The notes beneath the pieces were generated by a model. The model did no database searches. It saw only the letters and a list, made by a program, of their open reading frames with translations, and was not told the DNA's origin. This document shows positions 36,077 to 44,939 of a stretch of 64,000 nucleotides of DNA, piece after piece. Made by a program: the position numbers and the translations under genes. The DNA is from JABSQH01 sp039177505 (GTDB lineage Bacteria > Actinomycetota > Acidimicrobiia > Acidimicrobiales > Ilumatobacteraceae), in NCBI GenBank assembly GCA_039177505.1, contig JBCDFR010000015.1, positions 1 through 64,000 on the forward strand. Reading direction: 5' to 3'. How positions within the stretch are numbered: the stretch's first letter is position 1; the number at the start of each line of letters is the position of its first letter.

Positions 36077-37585
36077 GTGCGGAGCCTGAGACGACGGCGA
36101 CTGGAACATGCACTGGCACCAGGGGTGGTCGTACTGCTGATCGCAGCTTCATGTTCGAGCGAGACCGACGAGGTGACCACCATCGGCCCGACGCCCGCCG
36201 GCACGGCGACCACCCCCGCGACCACTCCGACGACCACAGCGACAACGGCGCCGACGACATCCACGTCGGCGGATGCTGCGCCGTCGGCGTCGGCCGCGCG
36301 GCCGGCAGGCGAAGCAGCGCGCTGCACCGCGCCAACCGCGGAGACCCCGGTGGTCGTGTGGCACGCGCTGGGCAACGACTCCGAGCAGAAGCTGATCGAG
36401 CTGACCGATCGCTTCAACGGGTTGGGAACGGGCGTCACCGTCGCCCTCGAGAAGACCGGCAGCTACGGCGCCACCCTCGCCCTGTTGGCCGACACACCTG
36501 CTGCAGACCGCCCGAACGCCGTGCTCGTCGACCATCGCGGGATCCAGGACCTCGCGCTCAGCGGGCTCGTCGTGCCGCCGGGCGCGTGCGATGTCGACAG
36601 CGGTTCGCTGCTGCCGGTGATCGAGGCCACCTACACCCTCAACGGCGAGCTCCTGGCGCTGCCGTACAACGTGTCGACCCCGGTGCTCGTCTTCGATGAG
36701 ACACGCTTCGCCGCCGCCGGGCTCGACCCGGCCAATCCGCCGCTCACGTTGGACGAGCTGAGCAGCGCGTCCGCACAGATCGTCGAGACTGGCGTCGCGC
36801 CCCACGGGCTCGTCGCCTGGGACGGCTACGGGCCGTGGTTCATCACGCAGTTCAACTCCCGCCGAGGCGAGTTGAGCGCACGGCCCGACAACGGACGCAG
36901 TGGCGAGCTGACGACGTCGGTCGACTTCGGCAGGCCCGAGGTGGTCGAGTCGTTCGAGTGGCTGGTCGACGAGGTCGACTCGGGGCGGGCGGTGTGGATC
37001 GGCGGGAACGCGTCCGGCGTCGACGACCTGTTCCGCTTGGTCGCCGATGAGGACAACGCCGTGATGACCTTGAACACCTCAGGCGCCCTCGGCGACCTCG
37101 AGCGATTGTTGACCAGCGGCGCGTTCCCGGGGACCGAGCTCGGCGCCGGACCGCTGCCCGGGCCGGGGACGGGAGCGCTCGTAGGAGGCGGCGCATGGTG
37201 GTTGATCGAGCAACCCGACCCCGCAGACGTTGGCGCGACGATGGAGTTTCTGTCGTGGCTGAACGCGCCGGAGCAACATGCGGAGTTCGCTGCGTTCACG
37301 GGGTTCTCACCGATCACCTCGGCCGAGTTGGAGCAACCGGTCTTGGTCGACGCATGGGCCGAGCATCCCGAGCGACGCATCGCCTACGACCAGCTCGTCG
37401 ACCTGCCCGCCGACATCCCTCGGGCGGGTCCGGTATGGGGCGCCGGTGACGACATCAACCGCGTGATGCACGAGTCGATGACCGCTGTGGTCGAGGGCAC
37501 CCCGGCGGTCGACCAACTCAACCGTGCCTCCGAACGCGTCACGGCGCTGCTCGATGCTTACGCCTTCGCGGTGCACAACTCGTAG
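36077..37585 (+). CDS. ABC transporter solute-binding lipoprotein (sugar type)
   Basis: A 502-residue exported lipoprotein. The signal region ends in LLIAASCSS, a lipobox giving Cys at about residue 26, then a threonine-proline-rich linker of about 50 residues. VVVWHALGNDSEQKLIELTD opens the binding domain of the MalE/UgpB family, and NVSTPVLVFDETRFAAAGLD followed by NPPLTLDEL is typical of it. No permease or ATPase gene lies beside it, so it is an orphan here or serves a transporter elsewhere. GTG at 36077 is chosen since it gives a normal basic signal N-terminus. Confidence 0.85.
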   Translation: MRSLRRRRLEHALAPGVVVLLIAASCSSETDEVTTIGPTPAGTATTPATTPTTTATTAPTTSTSADAAPSASAARPAGEAARCTAPTAETPVVVWHALGNDSEQKLIELTDRFNGLGTGVTVALEKTGSYGATLALLADTPAADRPNAVLVDHRGIQDLALSGLVVPPGACDVDSGSLLPVIEATYTLNGELLALPYNVSTPVLVFDETRFAAAGLDPANPPLTLDELSSASAQIVETGVAPHGLVAWDGYGPWFITQFNSRRGELSARPDNGRSGELTTSVDFGRPEVVESFEWLVDEVDSGRAVWIGGNASGVDDLFRLVADEDNAVMTLNTSGALGDLERLLTSGAFPGTELGAGPLPGPGTGALVGGGAWWLIEQPDPADVGATMEFLSWLNAPEQHAEFAAFTGFSPITSAELEQPVLVDAWAEHPERRIAYDQLVDLPADIPRAGPVWGAGDDINRVMHESMTAVVEGTPAVDQLNRASERVTALLDAYAFAVHNS

Positions 37586-37800
37586 CCATTGGCTCTCGGC
37601 GACGGCGGCCGCGGCTTTCGTGTAGACATGGCTGGCTCACCGAGGTGTCGCACCGCCGAGCAACGCACGGCGATCGCTCGAACCGTGCGCTGGCGTCGAG
37701 AGACGTGTACGCACATACATGTCGCATCCGACCTTGTCCGGCCCCATCTGACATCCGTACCGTCACATCTAGGACGGATGGACGAGGTGGAGGATCGCAA

Positions 37801-38094
37801 ATGAGCGCCCCGGTGATCTCATATGGTCGGCTCGTGTCGGGAGAACCACCTGACTCGGTGGATCGCACGGCGTACGCAGCCGCACTACGCAAGCTCAAGT
37901 CGCGGTCGTCGTTGAACTACGCGGCGATCGGCTCAGAAGTGGAAAGACCGGTCTCGACGGTGCACGGGTGGATCACGGGAAAACACCTCCCGTACGCACG
38001 CGACAACGACGACTTCGCGACGGTCCTCGAACTGCTCGGCGCACGCGATATCGACCGCTGGATGGACATCCTCTTCGACCTTCGAGTCGTCTAG
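37801..38094 (+). CDS. Small helix-turn-helix protein
   Basis: A 97-residue protein. YAAALRKLKSRSSLNYAAIG, then SEVERPVSTVHGWITGKHLP looks like an XRE-type helix-turn-helix (second helix: VERPVSTVHGWI), followed by an acidic helix ending in DRWMDILFDLRVV. It may be a DNA-binding regulator. The ATG is preceded by GGAGG about eight bases upstream. The 215 bp before it hold no other gene and should contain its promoter. No partner gene is obvious. Confidence 0.62.
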   Translation: MSAPVISYGRLVSGEPPDSVDRTAYAAALRKLKSRSSLNYAAIGSEVERPVSTVHGWITGKHLPYARDNDDFATVLELLGARDIDRWMDILFDLRVV

Positions 38095-38203
38095 CTCGCC
38101 ACCCAGAGGACCAACCGTCGGGCCGTCACCCGACCGCATCGCCTGCTCGCCAGAGCAGCGACGCGCATCACCACTGCGCTGGGGTTCATCGCACGCTCGT
38201 GGG

Positions 38204-38266
38204 CCGGCACCACTGCTGACTCAACCGGCACCACTGCTGATTCAAGTGGAACCACCGCTCCACCAA
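38204..38266. repeat. Tandem 21-bp repeat, 2 full copies and a diverged third
   Basis: The unit CCGGCACCACTGCTGAYTCAA occurs at 38204-38224 and 38225-38245, and a weaker third copy follows to 38266. The 388-bp stretch 38095-38482 that holds it shows no convincing gene; in one plus frame the units read TGTTADS, but no start and no protein-like continuation were found. It may be a remnant of a threonine-rich linker or a simple slippage product. Confidence 0.7.
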
Positions 38267-38482
38267 GGGCTCCGGCTGTACAAAGCGATGCCAACGGCGC
38301 CGCCGCCACGATTCGGGCGACGAGCAGGGCTCTCAACCCACCGGTGGCGCCCAGTGGTCGATTCCCAGAACAACACGTACTGCCTCGGCGTGCGGCTTCC
38401 ATCGACACCGAGCCTCGTCGTCAACGCCGTGCGCATCGAGCACGCGACGCCGTCGCGGCTTGGTGGCCGTACGCTGCGGCGC

Positions 38483-38950
38483 ATGTCCATCCCCGACACG
38501 CCTGGCGAGATAGATGGATTCCGGGCGCTGGGGTTCTTCCCCGCGGACCACGCCGCCGCCGAGAACGGCAAGGTGTATGCCAACGGGGCCTACTGGACAC
38601 TGCTGCGGTTCCGCGAGTTCCCTGCGGTGCACGCCGGGATGAGCCTGGTGGCTGTGTTGCAACAGCCCTTCCACGCCTCGCACGCCAACCACACCTTCGA
38701 GATGACGCTGCACGATTCCGACGGCAATCAACATCCGGGCGTGCGCGTACAGGGCCAGTTCCGGGCGACCCCTGGGCCCGACGCCAACTACGGCGACCCG
38801 GGCGTGCTGCCGTTTGCCGTGCGGCTCAACGGCGTGCGCTTCGAGAAGCCCGACACCTATCGATTCGCCTTCGCCGTCGACCGCACCGAACTCGCGCGCT
38901 ACACCTTCCGAGTCGCCCGGGCCATCGGCCGGCCTCCCGCTCAGCGGTGA
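38483..38950 (+). CDS. Conserved hypothetical protein (DUF6941-like)
   Basis: A 155-residue protein, soluble and β-rich by composition. After an N-terminal FRALGFFPADHAAAENGKVY, the core LVAVLQQPFHASHANHTFEM, the VRVQGQFRA strand and the DTYRFAFAVDRTELARYTFR end resemble small actinobacterial proteins grouped as DUF6941; I am only moderately sure of the number. No catalytic motif is visible. ATG at 38483 is the first methionine after a non-coding stretch. A hairpin repeat begins within its last codons. Confidence 0.6.
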   Translation: MSIPDTPGEIDGFRALGFFPADHAAAENGKVYANGAYWTLLRFREFPAVHAGMSLVAVLQQPFHASHANHTFEMTLHDSDGNQHPGVRVQGQFRATPGPDANYGDPGVLPFAVRLNGVRFEKPDTYRFAFAVDRTELARYTFRVARAIGRPPAQR

Positions 38951-39047
38951 GGCAGACGGCTCCCCCTCGGCCCGTTCGCTCACCGCAGCCCGGGTCGGCC
39001 ACCCACCGGTGAGCCAAACGGCTCCCCCTCGGCGCATTCCCTCACCA
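38945..39047. repeat. Two copies of a 41-bp hairpin repeat
   Basis: Copy one is 38945-38985 and copy two 39007-39047, 62 bp apart and about 85 percent alike. Each begins CGGTGAG and ends CTCACC(G/A), so each can fold back on itself, with ACGGCTCCCCCTCGGC in the shared loop. They follow directly on the stop of the preceding gene and may end its transcript, though no U-run follows. The stretch 38951-39502 holds these, a tandem repeat and a hairpin, and no gene was found in it. Confidence 0.75.
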
Positions 39048-39088
39048 CAACACTGGTCACCACAACACTGGTCACCACAACACTGATC
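39044..39088. repeat. Tandem 15-bp repeat, three copies
   Basis: The unit ACCACAACACTGGTC is present at 39044, 39059 and 39074; the third copy has one change (GATC for GGTC). It begins inside the end of the preceding hairpin copy. The unit length is a multiple of three, but no frame with a start was found. Simple tandem duplication is the likely origin. Confidence 0.85.
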
Positions 39089-39213
39089 GAGATCTACCGA
39101 TGAGGCCGTATCCGAGGTCATCCGAAGTTTGGCGCACATGTGGCGCTGGTGGCGACAGATCTAGTAGAACTGTGGTTGTGCCACCACACACGGTGGCAGA
39201 GCGCCACTCCTTC

Positions 39214-39257
39214 GGTGGCGGGTTTGGGGGGAGACGGGCCCGCGCAAACCCGCCACC
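39214..39257. terminator. Perfect 13-bp stem hairpin, possible terminator
   Basis: GGTGGCGGGTTTG at 39214-39226 pairs exactly with CAAACCCGCCACC at 39245-39257 across an 18-base loop. There is no T-run on either side, so it is not a classical intrinsic terminator, but U-less hairpins can act so in high-GC Actinobacteria. It could also be a regulator site upstream of the gene at 39503. Confidence 0.5.
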
Positions 39258-39502
39258 AAACGGCCCGGTCGGCGCCGTCGGTTGGCAACACGGTCGAGTC
39301 GCTCCCTGAACGTTGCAGCTCCCGGTCCCACACGACGGGCACGTCGACGCGCACGACGCCTGATCGCCCAAATCGAGGGCGACGACCTCAACACCGTCGC
39401 CGAACCGATCCGACCGCCATGCGCACGAAACCCAGTGTGCGCGCGTAAGGATCTGCGAGGTCGTCCGTCAGGAGGTGTGAACCCGCCAGAAAGGAACCTC
39501 CG

Positions 39503-40771
39503 ATGAGCCACGCCACCCCAGCACCACACGACCACTTCGACCTGTACTCCGAGCCCCGATGGGCGAGCGAACGGCGAGTCGATCCACCCGGGTCCCACCG
39601 CCAGCGACGGGTGCTATCGGCCGCCGTCGGCGGACTCGTCGGCGTCGCCGGGCTCGGCGTCGCCGCGGCTGCCGTCATCATCGGCGCCGGTCCCGGGAAT
39701 TCCAACCCGACGATCGTTCCGGCCACCGTCGAGCCCGCACCCGCAGCGACCGGCCCCGAGTCGGCCGCTGCAATCGAGGTGGTGACCGAAGTCGCCGACA
39801 CGCCGCCTGCGACAACCCCCGAGGTTGCCACCACTCCCGTCGCGCCTGCAATCGTCACCCGTGCCGAGGCGCCGCCGAGCTCGCCCGATCGCGCCTCGAA
39901 CGAAACTGACACCGCCCCCGTCGAACCGGATATCACAACACTTCCCGCCGGATGGAGCTTCTCGCTGCCAGTCGGCGTCGCCGGAGGCATCGAGTACGCA
40001 GGCGGCGGACTCGAACAGCTCACCGACGGCCCCGGCAACGTCGCTGTCGACGACCAGGGTGGCGTGTACGTGAGCGACCCCGTTGCCGGCCGAATCGTCA
40101 CGATCCGCAACAACACAGTCGGCTACATCGACGTATCGCAGTTCGGTCTCACCTGGATCAACGACATGGTCGCCGCCGAGGATCACCTCATCGTCCTCGG
40201 CCCGCAGACCGGCACACCTGAACCACGCCAGGTCGCACGTATCGGTTTCGACGGCGCACTCATCGACACCTTGCCGCTGATCGATGAAGACACGAGCGGC
40301 GACTTCGTGACGGGGCTCATCGACGACGGCGACCGAGTGATCGTCGAGCATTCCTTCGGCCGCAGCGGCTACCAGGAATGGGACGCGGTGAGCGGATCGT
40401 TCGTCCCGACCGACCTGTACGTCGACGACATGGCGGTGTCCCTCGCCGGCCCCGACGTGATCGTCGGGCCGCACAACCTCAGCTGGCCCGACTTCGCCGT
40501 GCGTTTCGTGTCGGCAAGCGACAACGGTCAGTGGATCGTCTCGTCATACGGACCTCGCTGCTCGGAGGACGGCACCGACTACTCAGCGAGCGTGTCGTGG
40601 CACCACGACGACGTCAGCCGGAATGGTGAGGCGTTTCTCTCCCTCGACCAGGTCGTCGAGGACGCAGCCCAAGAAATCGCCTCGACCAGCGACGGACGGG
40701 TGTTCGCTCTCGACACCTACGACGACCGAGTCGAGGTACGCGAGGTCGTCCCTCAAGCGATGGGGTGCTGA
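39503..40771 (+). CDS. Membrane-anchored protein with possible β-propeller domain
   Basis: A 422-residue protein of unknown function. A basic stretch precedes one hydrophobic segment (LSAAVGGLVGVAGLGVAAAAVII, about residues 38-60), then a proline/threonine/alanine-rich linker to about residue 150. The outside domain has repeated strands such as GPGNVAVDDQGGVYVSDP and STSDGRVFALDTYDDRVEV that look like propeller blades. The ribosome site AAGGAA lies about seven bases before the ATG. It is followed by a hairpin and the adhesin gene on the same strand, perhaps a shared surface function. Confidence 0.72.
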   Translation: MSHATPAPHDHFDLYSEPRWASERRVDPPGSHRQRRVLSAAVGGLVGVAGLGVAAAAVIIGAGPGNSNPTIVPATVEPAPAATGPESAAAIEVVTEVADTPPATTPEVATTPVAPAIVTRAEAPPSSPDRASNETDTAPVEPDITTLPAGWSFSLPVGVAGGIEYAGGGLEQLTDGPGNVAVDDQGGVYVSDPVAGRIVTIRNNTVGYIDVSQFGLTWINDMVAAEDHLIVLGPQTGTPEPRQVARIGFDGALIDTLPLIDEDTSGDFVTGLIDDGDRVIVEHSFGRSGYQEWDAVSGSFVPTDLYVDDMAVSLAGPDVIVGPHNLSWPDFAVRFVSASDNGQWIVSSYGPRCSEDGTDYSASVSWHHDDVSRNGEAFLSLDQVVEDAAQEIASTSDGRVFALDTYDDRVEVREVVPQAMGC

Positions 40772-40789
40772 CCGCCATCCTCCCTCGTT

Positions 40790-40834
40790 TGTTGGCAGGT
40801 GGGCGGACGTCGGGTCCTCGCGCACCTGCCAACA
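40790..40834. terminator. Long inverted repeat between anchored protein and adhesin genes
   Basis: TGTTGGCAGGTG at 40790-40801 pairs with CACCTGCCAACA at 40823-40834, 12 bp perfect; one mismatch and two further pairs extend the stem slightly. It lies 19 bp after the stop at 40771 and 45 bp before the chosen adhesin start. No U-run follows. It may terminate the first transcript or shape the adhesin leader. Confidence 0.5.
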
Positions 40835-40879
40835 GACGCTTCGGTTCCGCCCGAAGGCGACCAGTGCCCATATCGGGAC

Positions 40880-43800
40880 GTGATTCGAATCATCTCTCGC
40901 CGCCTCGTCAGTTCGTGGCCATGGGCCGGGACGGCAGCGCTCCTGCTCGTCGCGCTGTCGGCGTCGTCGGGCGCGTTGCCACCACCAGCCGATCGATTCG
41001 ACCACGGGGCGGCCGGCACCGCCCGCAACGGTTCCGGCGGCAAGATCGCTCCCGCGCCATCTGGAGGATCGTGGCCCGGCACGGCAAACTCGGGGAACGG
41101 CGGACCCTTCGGTTTCGTCGGCGCACAGTACGGCGACCTGTGGGGGCTGCCGCTCGGAGCCAACAACTCACTCGGCGTCGGCTACTGCGTGATGGAGGAC
41201 GTACTCGGCACCGGTCGGGTCGGCCGCCAACCCGACCCCGCCGAGTGGGACGAAGGCGAGATGGCTCGGGCAGCTGCTGTGATGGCCACCTTCGGCGGCG
41301 ACCGGGTGGTGCCGTACGGCATCGGACCCGATGGCGCCTACGACGTCGACACCGGCGAATGGCACCACCCGGCACTGTTCGGGGGTGGCGAGTACACGCG
41401 TCGGCGACAAATCGCGGTGAACTTCGCCGTGCGTATGTTCGTCGAGGACATGAGCCCGTCCGGCGCAGCGCGGGGACGCAAACTCGCACGCGACACGGCG
41501 ATCGTGAGCGGCTCTGACGGCAACTTCTCTGCGCTGCGCAATGGGTACCTGATGGCCCAGCGCTTGGCCCAGACGGCCGACATCCAGGCGGCGGTCGGCG
41601 GCGTCTCGTTGGAAATGGTGTGGGGCACACCCGGCGGGATGCCGCCGACCGCACCAGGCACATACCCACTCGACGTGCGGGTACGCGACGGCAACGGCAA
41701 GCCCGTGGGATGGGTCCCGGTGCTCCAGCTGTCGTCGAGCGGGATCGATGACAATCGCTCGGTCGGCGCAATCGCGCGGGTCGATCAGTCCGGCGATGCA
41801 CCCGACGGCGCCGCGCGGTGGAACGCAGCGAGCGCCGCGGGATGGCCGGTGTGGGGGATGAACCACTCGCTGCACACCGACGCCCGATTCATGGTCGGTG
41901 GTGCGAGCGGGATCGCACCGGATGCAGCGGCACGCACCGCCGACGTCGCCGACGCACGAGGTATTGCCCGGTTCGACGTGACGATCAGCAAACCTTCGTG
42001 GGAGCTCGCCTTTCACGTGCAGGCGCCCACGGCAGATATCGAGCTGTGGGCGGGCACCGGCCTGCAAGGTCAGATCACGTGGACTGGTCGTCCGCAATCG
42101 GCCTCGGTGCACGCCGAGCACCATCCACCGGAGCTGTATGTCGCTATCGAGAAGCTGTCGATCGAGCCATCGCTGTCGGTCGCTGGCTCCGAGTTTGCAC
42201 TCGTTGACGCAAACGGCGCCCAAGTCGACAGCGGCGCCGTCGGTGCCGATGCCTCGTTGCGCTTTGCGCCCATCGATCCGGTCGCTCATCCCGGGCCATA
42301 TGTCGTCCGCGAGCTGCGCGCCGCGCCGGGGCTTGCGCGACGCGACGACGACATCGCCGTTCCAGGGCCGGTGTCGACCGACGCATCGTCGCCCACGGTC
42401 GTCGTGGTGCGGAACGCGCCGATCATCGGCTTGCTCAGGGTGCGCAAGGTCTTCGACCACGACGATGTCGTCGGTGGGCGCGACTTGTCCGGGTTCGTAT
42501 TTGCTGTGCATCGGGTCGGCTCCGCCGACGAGCCGGTGATCGTGGCGACCGACCCCGACGGTCGCAGCGACCCGATCGAGGTCGTGCTCGGCCGGTACAG
42601 CGTCGAGGAGTTGGACCGTCCGGCCTGGGCGATGGGGTCCTTTGGTGCGGCGGTTGAGGTAGCGGTCGATCCGAGCGCCGAGCCGTCGGTGGAGGTCGCC
42701 TACGAGAACACGATGCCCGAGGCGACGATCGACACCTTCGCCAGCGACGCTGCCGACGGCGACGGCTACCTCGACGCGCTGCGTCCCGACGCGGCGATCG
42801 TCGACCGGGTCGAGTTGTGCGGCCTCGTACCCGGCACGGCGTATGTGCTGCATGGCGATGTGCTGCGGTTGACGGAGTCGAGCGTCGTACCGACCGAGGC
42901 GACCTCGTCGATCGAGATCGTTGCCGACTCGACGTGCACAGCAACCGAGATGGTGATCGACATCCCCGCCGACGTCGCAGAGACGATCGCGGGATCGTCG
43001 GTGGTCGTGTACCAGCAACTCACCGTGGCGTCATCGGCCCGCGTCGTGGCGACGCACGGCGACCCGACCGATGCCGATCAGACGATCCGTGTTCCCGCGG
43101 TCACGACGAGCCTTCGGGCGGTATCCGCACAGACGCCCAGTGACACCCGTCAACCAGCGGAGTTCCTCGTCACCCCAGGCACGCAATTGCTCGACCGCCT
43201 GACGTATCGCGGGCTTGCCCCTGGTGCGGAGTACATCGCCTCGACGTCGCTGGCCCGGCAACACGCCGACGGTACGTGCGGCGACGGCGTCGTGGTCGGT
43301 CGGACGTCGTTCGTCGCCGAGGCCGGTTCGGGTGTCGTCGAGGTTCCAGCGGGCAGCGTCCCGAGCCCCGGCGTGTTCGCTGTGTCGCAGCACATCGCGC
43401 ACGCCGACGCTCCCGATGCTCCGGAGGTCGTGACGCACGACGGCTGCGCCGACCGGGAGCAGACGGTGTGGTCCATCGGGGTCGATACGGCTGTCGAGCA
43501 CGCCGTGGTCAGCGGCGAAGGAGTCATGCGCGACCGCATCTCGGTCCACGGCCTCGAGGTGCCCATCCCGGGCGTTGCTGCACTATCGATCGAGGGCGGG
43601 TTGTACGCCCACGACGACGACGCTGATCGCAGTGGCTGGGACTGCACCGACGCCAACCGCATCGCCGCGATCGAGGTCACGATCGACGACTCGGCGATGG
43701 ACGGGTTCGCAGCTGACATCTCGACCCCGGGCGAGGCGCATGGCCTCGGGTGGCACAGCTACGACGTGCGGGTGGTCATCGGCTTCGACGACGCGACGTC

Positions 43801-44113
43801 ATGGTCGAGCGCCAGCCACGGCTGTCGCCTGCCCGCCGAGTCGTTCCATGCGCGCACTCCAACAGCGTCGACGACCCCGACACCGTCGACGCGACCCTCC
43901 ACAGCTGTCACCACCGTTCCGTTGTCGATCGCGCCGCCGACCCCACCGACCTCGACCCCGTCCGGGTCGACCTGGGCAACGAGTCCGCCGAGCGCACCGC
44001 GGCCATTGCCAACCACCGGCGGCGGCTCGATGCGCCTGACCATCGCCGTCGCCGGTCTGCTCCTCGCGGTCGGTGCCGTCACGCTGGCCGCCTCCCGGCG
44101 AACTCCGCAATGA
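40880..44113 (+). CDS. Large LPXTG-anchored surface adhesin with VaFE-like repeats
   Basis: A 1077-residue surface protein. The signal peptide lies around SWPWAGTAALLLVALSASSG; the N-terminal 400 residues form a Cys-peptidase-like or thioester-type head (GVGYCVMEDV resembles a thioester-domain cysteine context). Later come SpaA/Cna-like β-domains (AYENTMPEA ends one) and two VaFE-like repeats, the first from ATIDTFASDAADGDGYLDAL, with VVYQQL where VaFE normally reads VVFE. The C-terminus has a proline/threonine spacer, LPTTGGG, a hydrophobic helix and a basic end, a classical sortase signal. GTG 40880 is chosen over 40799 as it gives the signal peptide. No sortase gene is in the window. Confidence 0.83.
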   Translation: MIRIISRRLVSSWPWAGTAALLLVALSASSGALPPPADRFDHGAAGTARNGSGGKIAPAPSGGSWPGTANSGNGGPFGFVGAQYGDLWGLPLGANNSLGVGYCVMEDVLGTGRVGRQPDPAEWDEGEMARAAAVMATFGGDRVVPYGIGPDGAYDVDTGEWHHPALFGGGEYTRRRQIAVNFAVRMFVEDMSPSGAARGRKLARDTAIVSGSDGNFSALRNGYLMAQRLAQTADIQAAVGGVSLEMVWGTPGGMPPTAPGTYPLDVRVRDGNGKPVGWVPVLQLSSSGIDDNRSVGAIARVDQSGDAPDGAARWNAASAAGWPVWGMNHSLHTDARFMVGGASGIAPDAAARTADVADARGIARFDVTISKPSWELAFHVQAPTADIELWAGTGLQGQITWTGRPQSASVHAEHHPPELYVAIEKLSIEPSLSVAGSEFALVDANGAQVDSGAVGADASLRFAPIDPVAHPGPYVVRELRAAPGLARRDDDIAVPGPVSTDASSPTVVVVRNAPIIGLLRVRKVFDHDDVVGGRDLSGFVFAVHRVGSADEPVIVATDPDGRSDPIEVVLGRYSVEELDRPAWAMGSFGAAVEVAVDPSAEPSVEVAYENTMPEATIDTFASDAADGDGYLDALRPDAAIVDRVELCGLVPGTAYVLHGDVLRLTESSVVPTEATSSIEIVADSTCTATEMVIDIPADVAETIAGSSVVVYQQLTVASSARVVATHGDPTDADQTIRVPAVTTSLRAVSAQTPSDTRQPAEFLVTPGTQLLDRLTYRGLAPGAEYIASTSLARQHADGTCGDGVVVGRTSFVAEAGSGVVEVPAGSVPSPGVFAVSQHIAHADAPDAPEVVTHDGCADREQTVWSIGVDTAVEHAVVSGEGVMRDRISVHGLEVPIPGVAALSIEGGLYAHDDDADRSGWDCTDANRIAAIEVTIDDSAMDGFAADISTPGEAHGLGWHSYDVRVVIGFDDATSWSSASHGCRLPAESFHARTPTASTTPTPSTRPSTAVTTVPLSIAPPTPPTSTPSGSTWATSPPSAPRPLPTTGGGSMRLTIAVAGLLLAVGAVTLAASRRTPQ

Positions 44114-44155
44114 GCCGGGCCGCCCGCACGCTCATCACGGCGCGGCGATGAGGTC

Positions 44156-44803
44156 TCAGCTGTCGGCGCGCGAGTCCATCAACGCGACAGCCGTGCCGAG
44201 GCCGACCGTGTCGCGAATGGTCGCAATCCGGCGACCCGGCTGGACTGCGTTCTTCGGCGCACCAATCCCGTCGGGACCGAGGCGCTCATACACCGTGTCG
44301 AGGTTCTCGACGTCGACGACGAGCCCCCAGAATTCGGTGGTGTCTGCGTCGAGTTCGGGGCGTTCGACCAGTTCGACGATCAACCCACCGCGCCCGATGC
44401 GGTGAAACCCCTGACGCATGGAACCGAGATCGCGAATCCGCTTCAGCTCGCAGCCGGTCGCTGCATGGATGGCCTCGCTGGTGCGTTCGATGCTGTCGGT
44501 GAGCACGACGACATGGTCGAGCCCGGTGGCCGCGATGTCGTGGGCTGCCCACAGTGGTTCGGTCGACTCGACCCACTCGGTGGGGAGTCCGTCGATCTGC
44601 ATGGGTCCGTCGGTGTGATCGGCCGCCAACGCCCAGCCGACGATGCCCGAGCCATCGGGGCCGTCGACGATCCGCAGCGCCGTGCCGTGCAGCGGGATGG
44701 TGCCGTTGGCATCGACGGTCAGGCCGATCGAACGCCAGGTGTCGGCGTCGCCGGCGATCGACAACCACGCGACCCGGGTGCTTGGGTCGGCGGCGTCGGT
44801 CAT
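44156..44803 (-). CDS. VOC/glyoxalase-like domain protein
   Basis: A 215-residue protein. TGLDHVVVLTDSIERTSEAI marks a βαβββ unit typical of vicinal-oxygen-chelate proteins, followed by GSMRQGFHRIGRGGLIVELV with a possible metal-binding glutamate, and VDVENLDTVYERLG for the second unit. The N-terminal 90 residues are less conserved-looking. Substrate unknown. The gene lies 19 bp downstream of the bL37-like gene and may be co-transcribed with it; it converges with the adhesin gene, 42 bp apart. Confidence 0.72.
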   Translation of the reverse strand: MTDAADPSTRVAWLSIAGDADTWRSIGLTVDANGTIPLHGTALRIVDGPDGSGIVGWALAADHTDGPMQIDGLPTEWVESTEPLWAAHDIAATGLDHVVVLTDSIERTSEAIHAATGCELKRIRDLGSMRQGFHRIGRGGLIVELVERPELDADTTEFWGLVVDVENLDTVYERLGPDGIGAPKNAVQPGRRIATIRDTVGLGTAVALMDSRADS

Positions 44804-44822
44804 GTCGGGGTACGAGCGGCGG

Positions 44823-44909
44823 TCAGCCGCGACCCATGTTGGGGCGCTTGCCGTGATTCGCCTTGGAGCGGCGCATCCGGGCCTTGCGCTTCTTGGTCTT
44901 CTTCGACAT
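44823..44909 (-). CDS. Ribosomal protein bL37-like miniature protein
   Basis: A 28-residue, very basic protein: MSKKTKKRKARMRRSKANH, then GKRPNMGRG. The ANHGKRPN segment and the basic lead match the small actinobacterial large-subunit protein bL37 (in mycobacteria about 24 residues, ending NHGKRPN). It is below normal gene-finding length, which is why it is often missed. It sits directly before the VOC gene and after the repeat pair at 44940. No other frame uses this stretch well. Confidence 0.82.
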   Translation of the reverse strand: MSKKTKKRKARMRRSKANHGKRPNMGRG

Positions 44910-44939
44910 AGGGCATTCCACGCTATCTGCGCTCGAAGC

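Noticed and set aside
38945..39088. CRISPR array
   Set aside because: Only two or three copies exist, unit and spacer sizes (41/21 and 15/0) do not fit, and no cas gene is in the window.
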